Assembly: GCA_036322855.1 (NCBI GenBank)
Contig: AP027924.1
Location: forward strand, 372,001-436,000
Length of the DNA stretch: 64,000 nt
Direction of reading: 5' to 3'
From: Improbicoccus pseudotrichonymphae
Lineage (GTDB): Bacteria > Bacillota > Clostridia > Oscillospirales > Acutalibacteraceae
The translations under genes were made by a program, and so were the position numbers. Under the pieces are notes generated by a model that ran no database searches, was not told where the DNA came from, and worked only from the letters and a program-made list of their open reading frames with translations. This document shows positions 8,636 to 17,410 of this stretch, in pieces (the first letter of the stretch is position 1; the number at the start of each line of letters is the position of its first letter).

Positions 8636-9330
8636 GAAAAGATAGGATTTTTTATTTGAGCGAAAGATTGTATTGTTGTACCAAGTTCATAAATTCAGAT
8701 CATATAGCTGATGTAGGTACCGATCATGCTAAATTGCCGATCTGGCTTGTGCTTAATTCCAAAATAAAGAGTGCAATCGCCTCCGATATTAATGTTTGTT
8801 CGGTTGAAAAAGCTAGAAGGAATATAAAAAAATATAATTTAGAAAACTCAATCGAACCTTTGTTGTCGGACGGATTCGAAAACATAGATGAAGATAAAGT
8901 AGATGAAGTAGTAATATCCGGACTGGGCGGAAACACAATATCTGAAATTTTAGGCAAATGTAGCTGGAAAAATAAAAAAAGTAAAAGATTTATACTTCAA
9001 CCGTGCACTCATCACTATAATCTCAGAAAATTCCTTGTAAATAATGGTTACAAAATTTTGAAAGAAGAGGCACTAATAGAAAATAACAAAGCTTACAGCG
9101 TTTTTTTAACAATTTTCGAAGAAATAAACGAAAAATACGATGATTTATACTTTTTTTTGGGTGAAGTTTTAAATTCAAGTAATAACTTTTATTCGAAGTA
9201 TTATTTGGAATATCAAATAAAAGAGATCAAAAAAAAAATAAACGGTTGTCGGGTCAAAAGTAATATTAAAAATTTGATTTTTTATGAAAACATCTTAAGA
9301 AAACTAGAAAACAAAAGGATGATTATATGA
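8632..9330 (+). CDS. trmK: tRNA (adenine-22-N1)-methyltransferase TrmK
   Basis: This 232-aa class I SAM methyltransferase methylates A22 of certain tRNAs. It shows IADVGTDHAKLPIWLV (motif I with the TrmK-specific DHA), the acidic motif II stretch ASDINVCSVEKARRNI, and VVISGLGGNTISEIL (the Gly-rich family motif). The C-terminal tail is Lys-rich and helical, as expected. It overlaps both neighbours by 4 bases, so it is translationally coupled. Confidence 0.9.
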   Translation: MRKDRIFYLSERLYCCTKFINSDHIADVGTDHAKLPIWLVLNSKIKSAIASDINVCSVEKARRNIKKYNLENSIEPLLSDGFENIDEDKVDEVVISGLGGNTISEILGKCSWKNKKSKRFILQPCTHHYNLRKFLVNNGYKILKEEALIENNKAYSVFLTIFEEINEKYDDLYFFLGEVLNSSNNFYSKYYLEYQIKEIKKKINGCRVKSNIKNLIFYENILRKLENKRMII

Positions 9331-9968
9331 ATGAAAAAATTTGCTACATTGTCGGGTCTGGTGAAAATTACAAACTTGATTTTTTGGTAAAAAAAGAGGA
9401 CTTTGTAATAGCCGCCGACGGTGGTTTAAATTACTTGCAAAGTAAAAATATATCGATAGATCTGATAATAGGTGATTTTGATTCATTCTCGTACAATAGT
9501 ATTTCGGATCTTAATATTAAGTCATTGGTTTTAGATAAAGAAAAAGAAGAAACAGATATGCTTGCAGCAGTTAAAAAAGGTATGGACAAAGGTTATAAAC
9601 TTTTTTACATTTATTGTGGTACGGGTAATAGGTTTGATCATACTTTTGCCAATATTCAAATCTTGTTTTTTCTATCAAAAAATAAGATGAGAGGTCATTT
9701 AATTGATAAAAATCAAATAATGACGGCAGTAACCAATAATAGTATTAAATTCAGCAGTGATTACAATGGTTATATTTCTGTTTTTTCTTATTCGAACATA
9801 TCTTCAGGAGTTTTTATTAAAGGATTAAAATACGAACTTGAAAATGCTACTATTAGAAACACTTATCCGATTGGTGTAAGCAATGAATTTATCGGTGTTG
9901 AAAGCAGCATTACCGTGAAAAATGGCAGTTTATTGATTATTTTCCCACGCAAATCTAAAAAAGTATAA
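9327..9968 (+). CDS. thiN: Thiamine diphosphokinase
   Basis: This 213-aa protein transfers pyrophosphate from ATP to thiamine, giving TPP. Family motifs are ADGGLNYL, SIDLIIGDFDSF (acidic metal site), KEKEETDMLAA, and YIYCGTGNRFDHTFANIQIL. The C-terminal beta domain ends with the typical SNEFIGVESSITVKNGSLL. Together with the downstream thiDME genes it completes a salvage route from thiamine, hydroxymethylpyrimidine and hydroxyethylthiazole to the cofactor. Confidence 0.93.
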   Translation: MNEKICYIVGSGENYKLDFLVKKEDFVIAADGGLNYLQSKNISIDLIIGDFDSFSYNSISDLNIKSLVLDKEKEETDMLAAVKKGMDKGYKLFYIYCGTGNRFDHTFANIQILFFLSKNKMRGHLIDKNQIMTAVTNNSIKFSSDYNGYISVFSYSNISSGVFIKGLKYELENATIRNTYPIGVSNEFIGVESSITVKNGSLLIIFPRKSKKV

Positions 9969-9997
9969 AATAAATTAAACGAGGAGAACACTATTTT

Positions 9998-10831
9998 GTG
10001 TATGATAAAAATAATATAAAAAAAGTACTTAGTATCGCGGGCTCCGATTGCAGTGGTGGAGCCGGGATACAGGCGGATTTAAAAACATTTTCGTCTCACG
10101 GCGTGTACGGCATGGCAGTGATTACGTCCGTTGTGGCAGAAAATACTTTCCGCGTGACCGATTATCAGGATGTAAGACCAGATATTATAGAAAAGCAAAT
10201 AGACGATATATTTGAAGACATAATGCCGGACGCAGTCAAAATCGGTATGCTTTCTTGCCGCGAAATTATGTTGTCCGTTGCCAAGAAAATTAAAAAATGG
10301 AAACCAAACAATGTGGTTGTTGATCCTGTTATGTATGCAAAAAATGGAGCTTCCTTAATGAAAGAATCTGATATAAACGCTTTAATATCTGTGATTCTGC
10401 CATTGGCGGATTTAGTGACACCGAATATTCCCGAAGCTGAAAAAATTTCAGGGATAAAAATAAAAACGTTTCATGATATGAAAAGATCAGCAAGGCTTAT
10501 TTACAAAAGTGGATGCCGCGCGGTTGTGGTAAAAGGTGGGCATGATGAAGGAAATGATGCTATCGATATTTTATTTGACGGTAATGAATTTTATGAGTAT
10601 TGTGCACCGCGCATTAGTACCAAACATACCCATGGAACAGGTTGTACATTTTCTTCTTCGGTTGCCGCGAATGTCGCTTTGGGTTTTCCGTTAATCAAAG
10701 CTTTAGAGAGAACAAAAAAATACATAAGTACTGCAATTGCCAATGCTATTGAAATTGGTAAAGGTCATGGCCCAATTCACCATTTTTATGAAATGTACAA
10801 AAAATTTTTTTCGGAGAGAAATGATGATTGA
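9998..10831 (+). CDS. thiD: Hydroxymethylpyrimidine/phosphomethylpyrimidine kinase
   Basis: This 277-aa ribokinase-fold enzyme performs two phosphorylations of HMP. It has IAGSDCSGGAGIQADLKTFS at the N-terminus, VITSVVAENT, KIGMLSC, VVVDPVMYAKNG, and the anion-hole/catalytic motif HGTGCTFSSSVAA. The start is GTG at 9998 with GAGGAG at 9981-9986. The gene overlaps thiM by 11 bases. Confidence 0.95.
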   Translation: MYDKNNIKKVLSIAGSDCSGGAGIQADLKTFSSHGVYGMAVITSVVAENTFRVTDYQDVRPDIIEKQIDDIFEDIMPDAVKIGMLSCREIMLSVAKKIKKWKPNNVVVDPVMYAKNGASLMKESDINALISVILPLADLVTPNIPEAEKISGIKIKTFHDMKRSARLIYKSGCRAVVVKGGHDEGNDAIDILFDGNEFYEYCAPRISTKHTHGTGCTFSSSVAANVALGFPLIKALERTKKYISTAIANAIEIGKGHGPIHHFYEMYKKFFSERNDD

Positions 10832-11642
10832 TACTTGTATTGATTTACTTAATAAAACAAAAGAAAATAAGCCCCTTGTTCATCATATAACAAATTATGT
10901 GACTGCGAATGATTGCGCAAATGTAACACTTGAAATTGGTGCGTCACCTATCATGGCAGATGATATCGAGGAAGTTCTGGAAATAACGGCCGTTTCGGAT
11001 TCTGTTGTTATAAATACAGGAACGTTAAATTGTAAAACGCTTAAGTCGATGTTTTTAAGTGGAAAAATGGCCAATAAGAAAAATATTCCTGTTATTTTTG
11101 ATCCTGTTGGTGTAGGAGCAACAAGATTTCGAAACGATGCCGTGATGAAATTCATAAAAGAAGTAAATGCGAGTGTCGTACGCGGTAATATTTCTGAAAT
11201 TAAGTTCATAGCAGGTGTGGATTCAAAAATAAAAGGCGTTGATGCATTTGAAAGCTACTTTGTCGATATCGAACATACGAAAAAAATAGCCAAAGAAATT
11301 GCGCAAGAACTTAATTGTGTAGTCGCAATAAGCGGAGCTGTTGATGTGATTTCGAATGGGAACAAAATTATTTGCATAAAAAACGGCCATTCTTCTTTAA
11401 GGGGCTTGACGGGAACGGGATGTATGTGTTCATCACTTATTGGTTCTTTATGTGGTGCAACAAAAAACCAAAACTTTGAGGCGACAATTACGGCTATGTT
11501 GTGTATGGGGATCGCAGGAGAATTAGCACATAAAAATACCAAAAATTTGGGAAATGGAAGTTTTCATATTGCAATTCATAACTCTATAAGTACAATGAAC
11601 GGTAAAATATTTAAAGAAATGGCAAGGTTTTATGAAGAATAG
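10821..11642 (+). CDS. thiM: Hydroxyethylthiazole kinase
   Basis: The enzyme phosphorylates the thiazole moiety for salvage. I place the start at ATG 10821 (a second ATG is at 10824) because GGAGA lies just upstream; the frame itself is open further back to 10737 within thiD. The result is 273 aa. Motifs: LVHHITNYVTANDCANVTL, GASPIMADDIEEV, VIFDPVGVGATRFR, and GLTGTGCMCSSLIGS with the conserved Cys. It overlaps thiE by 11 bases. Confidence 0.94.
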   Translation: MMIDTCIDLLNKTKENKPLVHHITNYVTANDCANVTLEIGASPIMADDIEEVLEITAVSDSVVINTGTLNCKTLKSMFLSGKMANKKNIPVIFDPVGVGATRFRNDAVMKFIKEVNASVVRGNISEIKFIAGVDSKIKGVDAFESYFVDIEHTKKIAKEIAQELNCVVAISGAVDVISNGNKIICIKNGHSSLRGLTGTGCMCSSLIGSLCGATKNQNFEATITAMLCMGIAGELAHKNTKNLGNGSFHIAIHNSISTMNGKIFKEMARFYEE

Positions 11643-12270
11643 ATTGGATTGTTCGTTATATTTTATTGCAGATTTAGATCTTATAAACACGAGAAATTTG
11701 GATGTTGAAACATGTGTCGAACAGGCGATTGCTGGTGGTTGCACGATGGTACAACTTCGGGCAAAGACGATTTTGTCTATTGAATTTTTCAAGATTACGT
11801 TACGTCTGCGCGAAATCACAGAAAAGTTTAAAGTTCCTTTTATTATTAATGATCACGTCGACATTGCTTTGGCCTTAAATGCTGATGGTGTCCATGTTGG
11901 GCAAAATGATTTAGATTGCAAAACAGTGCGGCGTATTGTTGGAGAAAAAATTGTTGGGGTTTCTGCCGGCAATTTGTCGGAGTCTCTAACGGCTGTGGAA
12001 TCAGGTGCTGATTATCTCGGGATAGGTTCGATTTTTGAGACCGATACTAAAAAAGATGCAAAACTTGTAAGTATAAAAGAATTGTGCCGCATTCGAGAAA
12101 AAATTGATATACCAATTGTTGCCATAGGCGGAATAAACAAAAACAATTTATCTATGTTAGAAAATACAAAAATGGATGGTGTTGCAGTGAGTTCTGCTAT
12201 TATTTTGCAAAAAGACATATTACTGGCAGCAAAAGAACTCAAGGCAAGGCTTAATTTTTTCAGATCATAA
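11632..12270 (+). CDS. thiE: Thiamine phosphate synthase
   Basis: This 212-aa TIM barrel couples HMP-PP and thiazole phosphate. It carries MVQLRAKT (substrate-binding Arg/Lys), FIINDHVDIALALNADGVHV, GQNDLDCKTVR, GVSAGNLSES, YLGIGSIFETDTKKDA and VAIGGINKNN. It is the last gene of the operon. A MITE begins 20 bases after its stop, and no clear terminator is seen before it. Confidence 0.95.
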   Translation: MKNRLDCSLYFIADLDLINTRNLDVETCVEQAIAGGCTMVQLRAKTILSIEFFKITLRLREITEKFKVPFIINDHVDIALALNADGVHVGQNDLDCKTVRRIVGEKIVGVSAGNLSESLTAVESGADYLGIGSIFETDTKKDAKLVSIKELCRIREKIDIPIVAIGGINKNNLSMLENTKMDGVAVSSAIILQKDILLAAKELKARLNFFRS

Positions 12271-12289
12271 CTTTATTAGACCTGTTCTA

Positions 12290-12450
12290 GGGCCTGTTCC
12301 TACTATTTTAAATAATCGATTTTTGAATAATTTTTAAATTAAATAAGGCAAATTTTTGAAATAATACTGACGTATTATGAAAAAATTTAACACAATTTAA
12401 TATAAAAAATTAACAAAATGAGATTGTTTAACAATAGTAGGAACAGGCCC
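12290..12450. mobile_element. 161-bp MITE with IS5-like ends, copy 1
   Basis: The ends are perfect inverted repeats, GGGCCTGTTCCTACTATT inward from both sides, and TA flanks each end. The interior is non-coding and AT-rich, and includes an internal near-palindrome (AATACTGACGTATT). A second copy in the opposite orientation lies at 17411-17569. The ends differ from those of the IS at 61494-62155 (GAGCC[C/T]GTTCCCACTA) at only a few positions, so this is probably a non-autonomous derivative of that lineage. Confidence 0.85.
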
Positions 12451-12561
12451 TAGAACTGGTTTTTGCAAGTTTTATAGTTAGTGCGGTACTCGAAATTGCT
12501 CATATACAATCAATATGTCACGCGTTTCTGTGCTTCTCTAATGATTCAGTTTTGGGTAGGC

Positions 12562-13488
12562 TTATTCTTGTAAATTCTTTAAAATTTTTTGAACTGCTTT
12601 CTCCAACCTAATTCCTAGTTTTACTCTTTTTGATCCTAAAAACAGAAAATTAAATCTTGCTTTTCTGCCGTTTTTGCCCTTTTTTGTTTTTAATATTTCG
12701 GAAAATTCTTTTAGTCCGTTGGCAAATTCTTTACCTAACAAATTTTTTTCCGTTATAATATCCAAACTGGATAACTCTGACAATTTTTTACATATTAGAC
12801 TTTCTTCTTTACTTTCTTCTTTTGGTTTATTTGTTTTTTCGTACTCGATTTTTTTGTTAATTTCTGATTTTATTTTTAGCATTTCTTCTAACAGTTTTTC
12901 GCCTCTATGACGCAATTGAGTTTCTAATTCTGAGCATTCGCCCTCTTTGCACGATTTATCTTGTTTTTCGGAATTCCATTTATTGCAATTTTCCGCAAAA
13001 TATTTCATACTTTCGGAAAAATATTTGACATATTTATTATTTAGTTCGAATTTAGGGAATTTTTCTATAACTTTTTTTGAAATGGCTTCCATTTGACTTG
13101 AATCATTGGTAAAATTTCCTGAATTTTTGATAATATCTTCTATTGCCTTATCTTCAAAAGAATTTTTTCCATAAAAAAGAGCTTCTCTTATTAAAATCGG
13201 AAAACAATGATATGCTCCTAAGTTTTTTATAAACATAAAGGCAACCATTTTTTCTTTGATGTCATCATCGTTTGCTGCTAATTCTAAAAAATAGTTTAAA
13301 TTACCAAGATCTATATTTCCTATATCTAAACAAGTCTTATCGCGGACAGTTTTTTTGAAACATTTAATTGTTTTTTTAATTTCTTCTTTTATTTTTATAA
13401 CTTTGCAATCAATTTTTTTACTTGAAATTGATTCCTCAATGCAAGTTATAAATTTATCCAGTGCAATGATACGTGAATCTGTCGCCAT
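12562..13488 (-). CDS. Hypothetical protein, helical and charged
   Basis: This 308-aa frame has a clear ribosome binding site (AAGGTGA, 5 bases before ATG 13488). I do not recognise a family. The protein is Lys/Glu-rich and contains several cysteines (CIEES, CKV, KCFKK, KSCKEGECSE, ICKKL). It looks largely helical, with a coiled-coil-like region near residues 185-225 and a basic C-terminus (KRVKLGIRLEKAVQKI). No signal peptide or membrane segment is visible, so it is probably cytoplasmic. Downstream on the strand is the MITE at 12290. Confidence 0.6.
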   Translation of the reverse strand: MATDSRIIALDKFITCIEESISSKKIDCKVIKIKEEIKKTIKCFKKTVRDKTCLDIGNIDLGNLNYFLELAANDDDIKEKMVAFMFIKNLGAYHCFPILIREALFYGKNSFEDKAIEDIIKNSGNFTNDSSQMEAISKKVIEKFPKFELNNKYVKYFSESMKYFAENCNKWNSEKQDKSCKEGECSELETQLRHRGEKLLEEMLKIKSEINKKIEYEKTNKPKEESKEESLICKKLSELSSLDIITEKNLLGKEFANGLKEFSEILKTKKGKNGRKARFNFLFLGSKRVKLGIRLEKAVQKILKNLQE

Positions 13489-13567
13489 TCACTTCACCTT
13501 CCCGGTACACATAAAATAAACTTTAGCACGAGAATAAAAAAGTAAATTTTGTTTTGCCAAATACTAA

Positions 13568-14122
13568 TCAGATAATACTTTCTATTTTTCTCATAAAACG
13601 TGATTTTTTTCCGTAAGAACTTTTATTTAAAAATATTCCATGGCCTTTTAGTTTGTTTAAAAGTTCTGAATTTAATTCTTGATTTGTAAATTCTATCTCT
13701 AATTCATAATCTACCGTTCCAAGATATGAGCTTTCATCCAAACATATAATCGTAAATTTATCCCAATGGCATTCCTTTCTGTAGGTTTTCAGAAAACCTA
13801 TTAAATAAAGTTCGCCGACATTAGTTCCGATTCTTTTTTCTAAAAAATCAGAATTTATTTTGAATGGAACTTCTTTTATTTCCTCTTCCATTTCATTACT
13901 TATATGTAAATTTCCTTCAGAATTAACCGAAGATTTTATTTGCAATAAAATTTTTTTTTCGTCCTTTCTAACTCTTACGTTTATCTTTTTCTTTTTCAAT
14001 ACTCTTTTTGCGTCTACATAATAAAAATTTTCTTGCTCCACAGATTCATCCCAATTAAAAGCATCGTTAAGTTCTTCATATTTTTTTTTCGTAATTAAAA
14101 TTTTAAATTCTTTTTCGATCAT
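13568..14122 (-). CDS. CYTH-domain protein (triphosphate-tunnel fold)
   Basis: A 184-aa protein with the CYTH signature at the extreme N-terminus: IEKEFKI supplies the ExExK motif. It is followed by alternating charged beta strands (RVRKDEKKILLQIKSS; YELEIEF), as in the eight-stranded tunnel that binds triphosphate and metal. Likely an inorganic triphosphatase or a related phosphohydrolase. I prefer ATG 14122 over an in-frame GTG at 14131, because AGGTGA at 14129-14134 is correctly spaced only for the ATG. Confidence 0.75.
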   Translation of the reverse strand: MIEKEFKILITKKKYEELNDAFNWDESVEQENFYYVDAKRVLKKKKINVRVRKDEKKILLQIKSSVNSEGNLHISNEMEEEIKEVPFKINSDFLEKRIGTNVGELYLIGFLKTYRKECHWDKFTIICLDESSYLGTVDYELEIEFTNQELNSELLNKLKGHGIFLNKSSYGKKSRFMRKIESII

Positions 14123-14231
14123 CAAATTCACCTGAGCAAAAATTTTAGAAGTAAACTGTACCTTAATTATTTACCAAAATTTACAAAAAAATACATTAAA
14201 CCTGTCCTAAAAATGAAATACTCCAAACGAC

Positions 14232-15443
14232 TCACAAGTTGTCTAATACTAATCTCGCCAATCCTTCCGGCACAATGATATCTCCTTTATTTTTTAAACT
14301 TAAATAAAAACCTGTCAAACGAAAATCTGATTGGCAATCACTCAATAATTCACACAATTTTTCTCTTAAGCTTTCTTTAGTTAAACTAGAAATATCCTCT
14401 TGGCCTGTTGCGACCTTATAAACAAATTGAGAATACGGATCCATATGTTCTACTTCTGCTTTAATTTTTTCTGATACTTCATTAATTTCTTTAAGGAAAC
14501 CCACACGTGTATAAACCATATTATTAAAAAGACATTTTTTGGCGTCAAATAAAATATCTGAAATACCACCAAACGTTATGTCCAAACTATGAAAAAGCAT
14601 CTTGTCTTTGTCTTTTGCCTTATTTCCTAAAGAAAAAGTAAGAACTTTCATCATCCGTCGATAAAGAAGAAAGTTTAATTCAGAAAAACCGTATTCTTCA
14701 AATCTGCCTCTAAATTCTTTTTCGAATAATCTTTTATTTTCCTCTTCTTCCGCTAATCTTTTCTTTTCCTCTTCTTCCGCTAATCTTTTCTTTTCCTCTT
14801 CTTCCGCTAATCTTTTCTTTTCCTCTTCGAATAATCTTTTCGTTTCCTCTTCCACTAATCTTTTCTTTTCCTCTTCTTCCGCTAATCTTTTCTTTTCCTC
14901 TTCTTCCGCTAATCTTTTCTTTTCCTCTTCTTCTTTTTCTTCTTCTTTTTCTTTTTTTGGTTTTTCGCTTGGTTTTGCCTTTCTAGAACTAATTGCATTA
15001 TATACAACTAAGGTACCAACACCCGAGATACCACCAACGCCGACAATAGTTTTAGCTAAATCTAAAAGCCCTTTAGATTTATTAACCGCATCGCCCTTTT
15101 TACTTTCATTTTCATTTTTATCTTCGTCGTTTTCTTTAACATCATTTTCATTTTCTGGTATTTCAACACCATCTTTATCTTTGTCTTCCATTATTTCAAC
15201 AGTTTTCTCGCCATCTACAAGTTTTACTTCTTCTTTTTCTTCTTTTTCTTCAAACCCATCTGCAGCTGGACTATTATCAATGCCCCCATATGGCACAAAT
15301 CCACTATTATCCGAATTTGGATTGGCCCCGACAAAAGACTGACAACACATAATAACAGCTAAAATAGAAGATATTATCTTATTATTTTTATTAATCTTCT
15401 TGCTATTTTTGTTTTCACCTATTCCATTGCTTTCTTTTTTCAT
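14232..15443 (-). CDS. Signal-bearing repeat protein, GA-leader family, copy 1
   Basis: A 403-aa protein of the four-copy family described in the summary. N-terminus MKKESNGIGENKNSKK and an Asn/Lys-rich stretch, then hydrophobic IISSILAVIMCCQSF and VGA form a Sec-like signal of about 40 residues. An acidic region follows, then a membrane-spanning segment near 132-152 (IVGVGGISGVGTLVVYNAI) with a basic stop (SSRKAK). Next is a run of nine-residue repeats (KKRLAEEEE and variants, coded by 27-bp DNA repeats, about 14740-14950), predicted to be a coiled coil. The C-terminal domain shares YSQFV, FRLTGFYLSL and VPEGLARLVL with its paralogues. Function unknown; probably a surface or membrane protein. 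Confidence 0.75.
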   Translation of the reverse strand: MKKESNGIGENKNSKKINKNNKIISSILAVIMCCQSFVGANPNSDNSGFVPYGGIDNSPAADGFEEKEEKEEVKLVDGEKTVEIMEDKDKDGVEIPENENDVKENDEDKNENESKKGDAVNKSKGLLDLAKTIVGVGGISGVGTLVVYNAISSRKAKPSEKPKKEKEEEKEEEEKKRLAEEEEKKRLAEEEEKKRLVEEETKRLFEEEKKRLAEEEEKKRLAEEEEKKRLAEEEENKRLFEKEFRGRFEEYGFSELNFLLYRRMMKVLTFSLGNKAKDKDKMLFHSLDITFGGISDILFDAKKCLFNNMVYTRVGFLKEINEVSEKIKAEVEHMDPYSQFVYKVATGQEDISSLTKESLREKLCELLSDCQSDFRLTGFYLSLKNKGDIIVPEGLARLVLDNL

Positions 15444-15529
15444 AAAGAAACCCCTGAGATCTCTCTCTCTCTCTCTCTCTCTCTCGAATTGAGAGAATTC
15501 ATAAGAGATTTTATGAAGTTATTTTTCAT
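15440..15529 (-). CDS. Leader ORF with GA tract, copy 1 (ATGA-overlap state)
   Basis: A 29-residue frame starts at ATG 15529 behind AGGAGG. It opens MKNNFIKSLMNSLNS, crosses a (GA)13 tract read as alternating Arg-Glu, and ends at TGA 15442-15440. That stop overlaps the ATG of the main protein as ATGA. With this tract length a ribosome finishing the leader would stop exactly on the next start codon. Confidence 0.6.
   Translation of the reverse strand: MKNNFIKSLMNSLNSREREREREISGVSL
15460..15485. repeat. (TC)13/(GA)13 dinucleotide tract inside leader ORF, copy 1
   Basis: Thirteen uninterrupted TC units on the plus strand. Gain or loss of one unit shifts the leader frame by two bases and would change how it meets the downstream start codon. 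Confidence 0.9.
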
Positions 15530-15583
15530 AACCTTTCCTCCTCTGGTCTTGAAATATAAATCAGCAGTAATACTGATAAAGTA

Positions 15584-15612
15584 ATTATAAAATTTTTGAA
15601 TTTTGCTGTCAA
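15584..15612 (-). promoter_or_regulatory. Consensus promoter of family copy 1
   Basis: On the minus strand, TTGACA (15612-15607) and TATAAT (15589-15584) with a 17-base spacer: a perfect sigma-70/sigma-A promoter. The same core, TTGACAGCAAAATTCAAAA, precedes the paralogues at 23911 and 53492. Confidence 0.8.
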
Positions 15613-15983
15613 TAGGACGATAAAAATAGTTTTAATGATATATATTCATAAATTCTTATTTTTTCGGCGAGGAATTTCGTTGCGGTTCTCATTTTCAACT
15701 ACTTTTCCAAGCTTACTGCTACGTTTAAGAGTTTTCCCACGCTTTTATTGCACTTATGCTTACGCCAAACTTCTTATACGCTTTCCTATATAAGCGTGCC
15801 ACTTACGAAGTATTCTTTAAGGCAATTTAATAGTGTACCTTTGAAATAACATTTTAATTATATTATGGATTTTTTTAAATCGGAATAGCTACACGGTCAA
15901 AATTCCTCATGTTCATAAGCTCCTTACATGAGGTAAATATCTGAAATTTTGTAAAAGAGATGGTTTAGAAAGAAATTCGATAG
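15613..15983. other. Intergenic region without recognisable content
   Basis: About 370 bases between the promoter of family copy 1 and the end of xseA. No convincing gene, RNA or repeat is seen. The only open frame (15596-15793, plus) starts inside the promoter region and resembles no protein. Confidence 0.5.
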
Positions 15984-17201
15984 CTAAATGTAATGGTTAT
16001 TGTTCTTATTTTTTATATTTCGTACTTCCATAATCATCACTCTGTTTTTAGTTAATATTTTTATTTTCTTCTTTTCTTTTATGCTATTTTCGTCCGACAT
16101 TATTTTATTATTGTCATCTAAAATCAAAACGTAACCTTTTTTTAATATATTATGTGGATTTAAAAATATTATTTTAGATTTTAAATCTTTTACCGTTTGT
16201 TTTCTTTTTTCGATAATATTTTTAATCAGATTTTTTAAACTAGATTTTATTTGTGATAATTCTGATTTCATATTCGATATTCTGATATCTTTTAAGTTGT
16301 TAATTTTGTTTTTAATTAATTCTAGGTTCTTTTTTTGCATAACGACTTTATTTTTTATCAAAATTTCAACTTTGTTACATAAATTTCTTGCAAAATTCAG
16401 TTGCTCGAAAATATTTACCGACGCAAGTTCCGCTGCGGCTGATGGAGTTGGTGCGCGCAAATCTGCCGCCAAATCGCACAAAGTGTAATCGGTATCATGA
16501 CCTACTGCCGAAATTATAGGTTTTACAGAACATGCAATGCTTCGTACTACACATTCTTCATTAAATGCCCATAATTCCTCAACGGAACCTCCGCCGCGAC
16601 CTATTATTATACAATCTATATCTTTCATGTTATTCAAACAATGCAAAGCCTCAACTATATTTTTACAGGCATTGACCCCCTGAACTTTAACGTGATATAA
16701 CAAAATTTTCCCCAAAGGATAACGTCTTTTCAATACACTTTTGATATCATGAAAAACCGCGCCAGTGGCGGAAGTTATTACTCCTATTTTTTTAGGAAAT
16801 TTAATAATGTCTTTTTTTAGATTTGGATCAAAAATTCCTTCTTTCGTAAGTTTTTCTTTCAACTTTTTTAACGCTTTATTTATTTCACCCTCTCCGTGTG
16901 GCAATATTTTACAAACATAGAGCTGGTATTTTCCTGCTGTTATATATGACGATATATATCCATAAACCAAAACCTTCACTCCATCTTCCATTTCTGCGAG
17001 ATTTTTATTTACGTATTTTGCGAATATAACCGCGCTAATGCTGCTCTTTTCATCTTTTAAAGAAAGATAAATATGCCCGTTTAACGTTTTTTTAAAATTA
17101 GATATCTCTCCGATCACACAAATACTCTGAAGAACTTCGTCGTTGTCCAACATAAATTTTATGTATTCATTTAGTTTAGTTACACTTAACGCTTTTTCCA
17201 T
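15984..17201 (-). CDS. xseA: Exodeoxyribonuclease VII large subunit
   Basis: A 405-aa protein. The N-terminal OB-fold (SVTKLNEYIKFMLDNDEVLQ, then ICVIGEISNFKKTLNGHIYLS) is followed by the catalytic domain with KIGVITSATGAVFHDI, IIIGRGGGSVEELWAFNEE and ISAVGHDTDYTLCDLAAD. A helical Lys-rich C-terminal region follows, ending in the usual RGYVLI-like strand (KKGYVLILDD). It degrades single-stranded DNA together with XseB, which is not adjacent. Start ATG 17201 has only a weak ribosome binding site. Confidence 0.95.
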   Translation of the reverse strand: MEKALSVTKLNEYIKFMLDNDEVLQSICVIGEISNFKKTLNGHIYLSLKDEKSSISAVIFAKYVNKNLAEMEDGVKVLVYGYISSYITAGKYQLYVCKILPHGEGEINKALKKLKEKLTKEGIFDPNLKKDIIKFPKKIGVITSATGAVFHDIKSVLKRRYPLGKILLYHVKVQGVNACKNIVEALHCLNNMKDIDCIIIGRGGGSVEELWAFNEECVVRSIACSVKPIISAVGHDTDYTLCDLAADLRAPTPSAAAELASVNIFEQLNFARNLCNKVEILIKNKVVMQKKNLELIKNKINNLKDIRISNMKSELSQIKSSLKNLIKNIIEKRKQTVKDLKSKIIFLNPHNILKKGYVLILDDNNKIMSDENSIKEKKKIKILTKNRVMIMEVRNIKNKNNNHYI

Positions 17202-17340
17202 ATCAAATTTACCAAAAATTAAAAAATCATTTCATGACATATAATATAGCCCCAATAATAATGATTTAAAATACAATTTTATTTAAAGATAGCGGGCAAG
17301 AACACGTCTTCATAGTTTCCAAAATATGTGTATTTTCGGG

Positions 17341-17403
17341 AGTGTTATTCAAATAAGCCATATGCATCATCTTATTGGCGCGAACCGCTGTATAGAGCAT
17401 GGT
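17341..17403 (-). repeat. Dispersed 60-bp fragment, copy A
   Basis: Read on the minus strand, this segment translates as TMLYTAVRANKMMHMAYLNN without stops. A diverged second copy lies at 30940-31000 on the plus strand. It looks like a relic of a gene or element I do not recognise. The MITE at 17411 is inserted directly beside it. Confidence 0.5.
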
Positions 17404-17410
17404 GGATCTA

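Noticed and set aside
14740..14950. CRISPR-like array suggested by evenly spaced repeats
   Set aside because: The 27-bp units are contiguous, in frame and encode KKRLAEEEE-type residues; there are no spacers.
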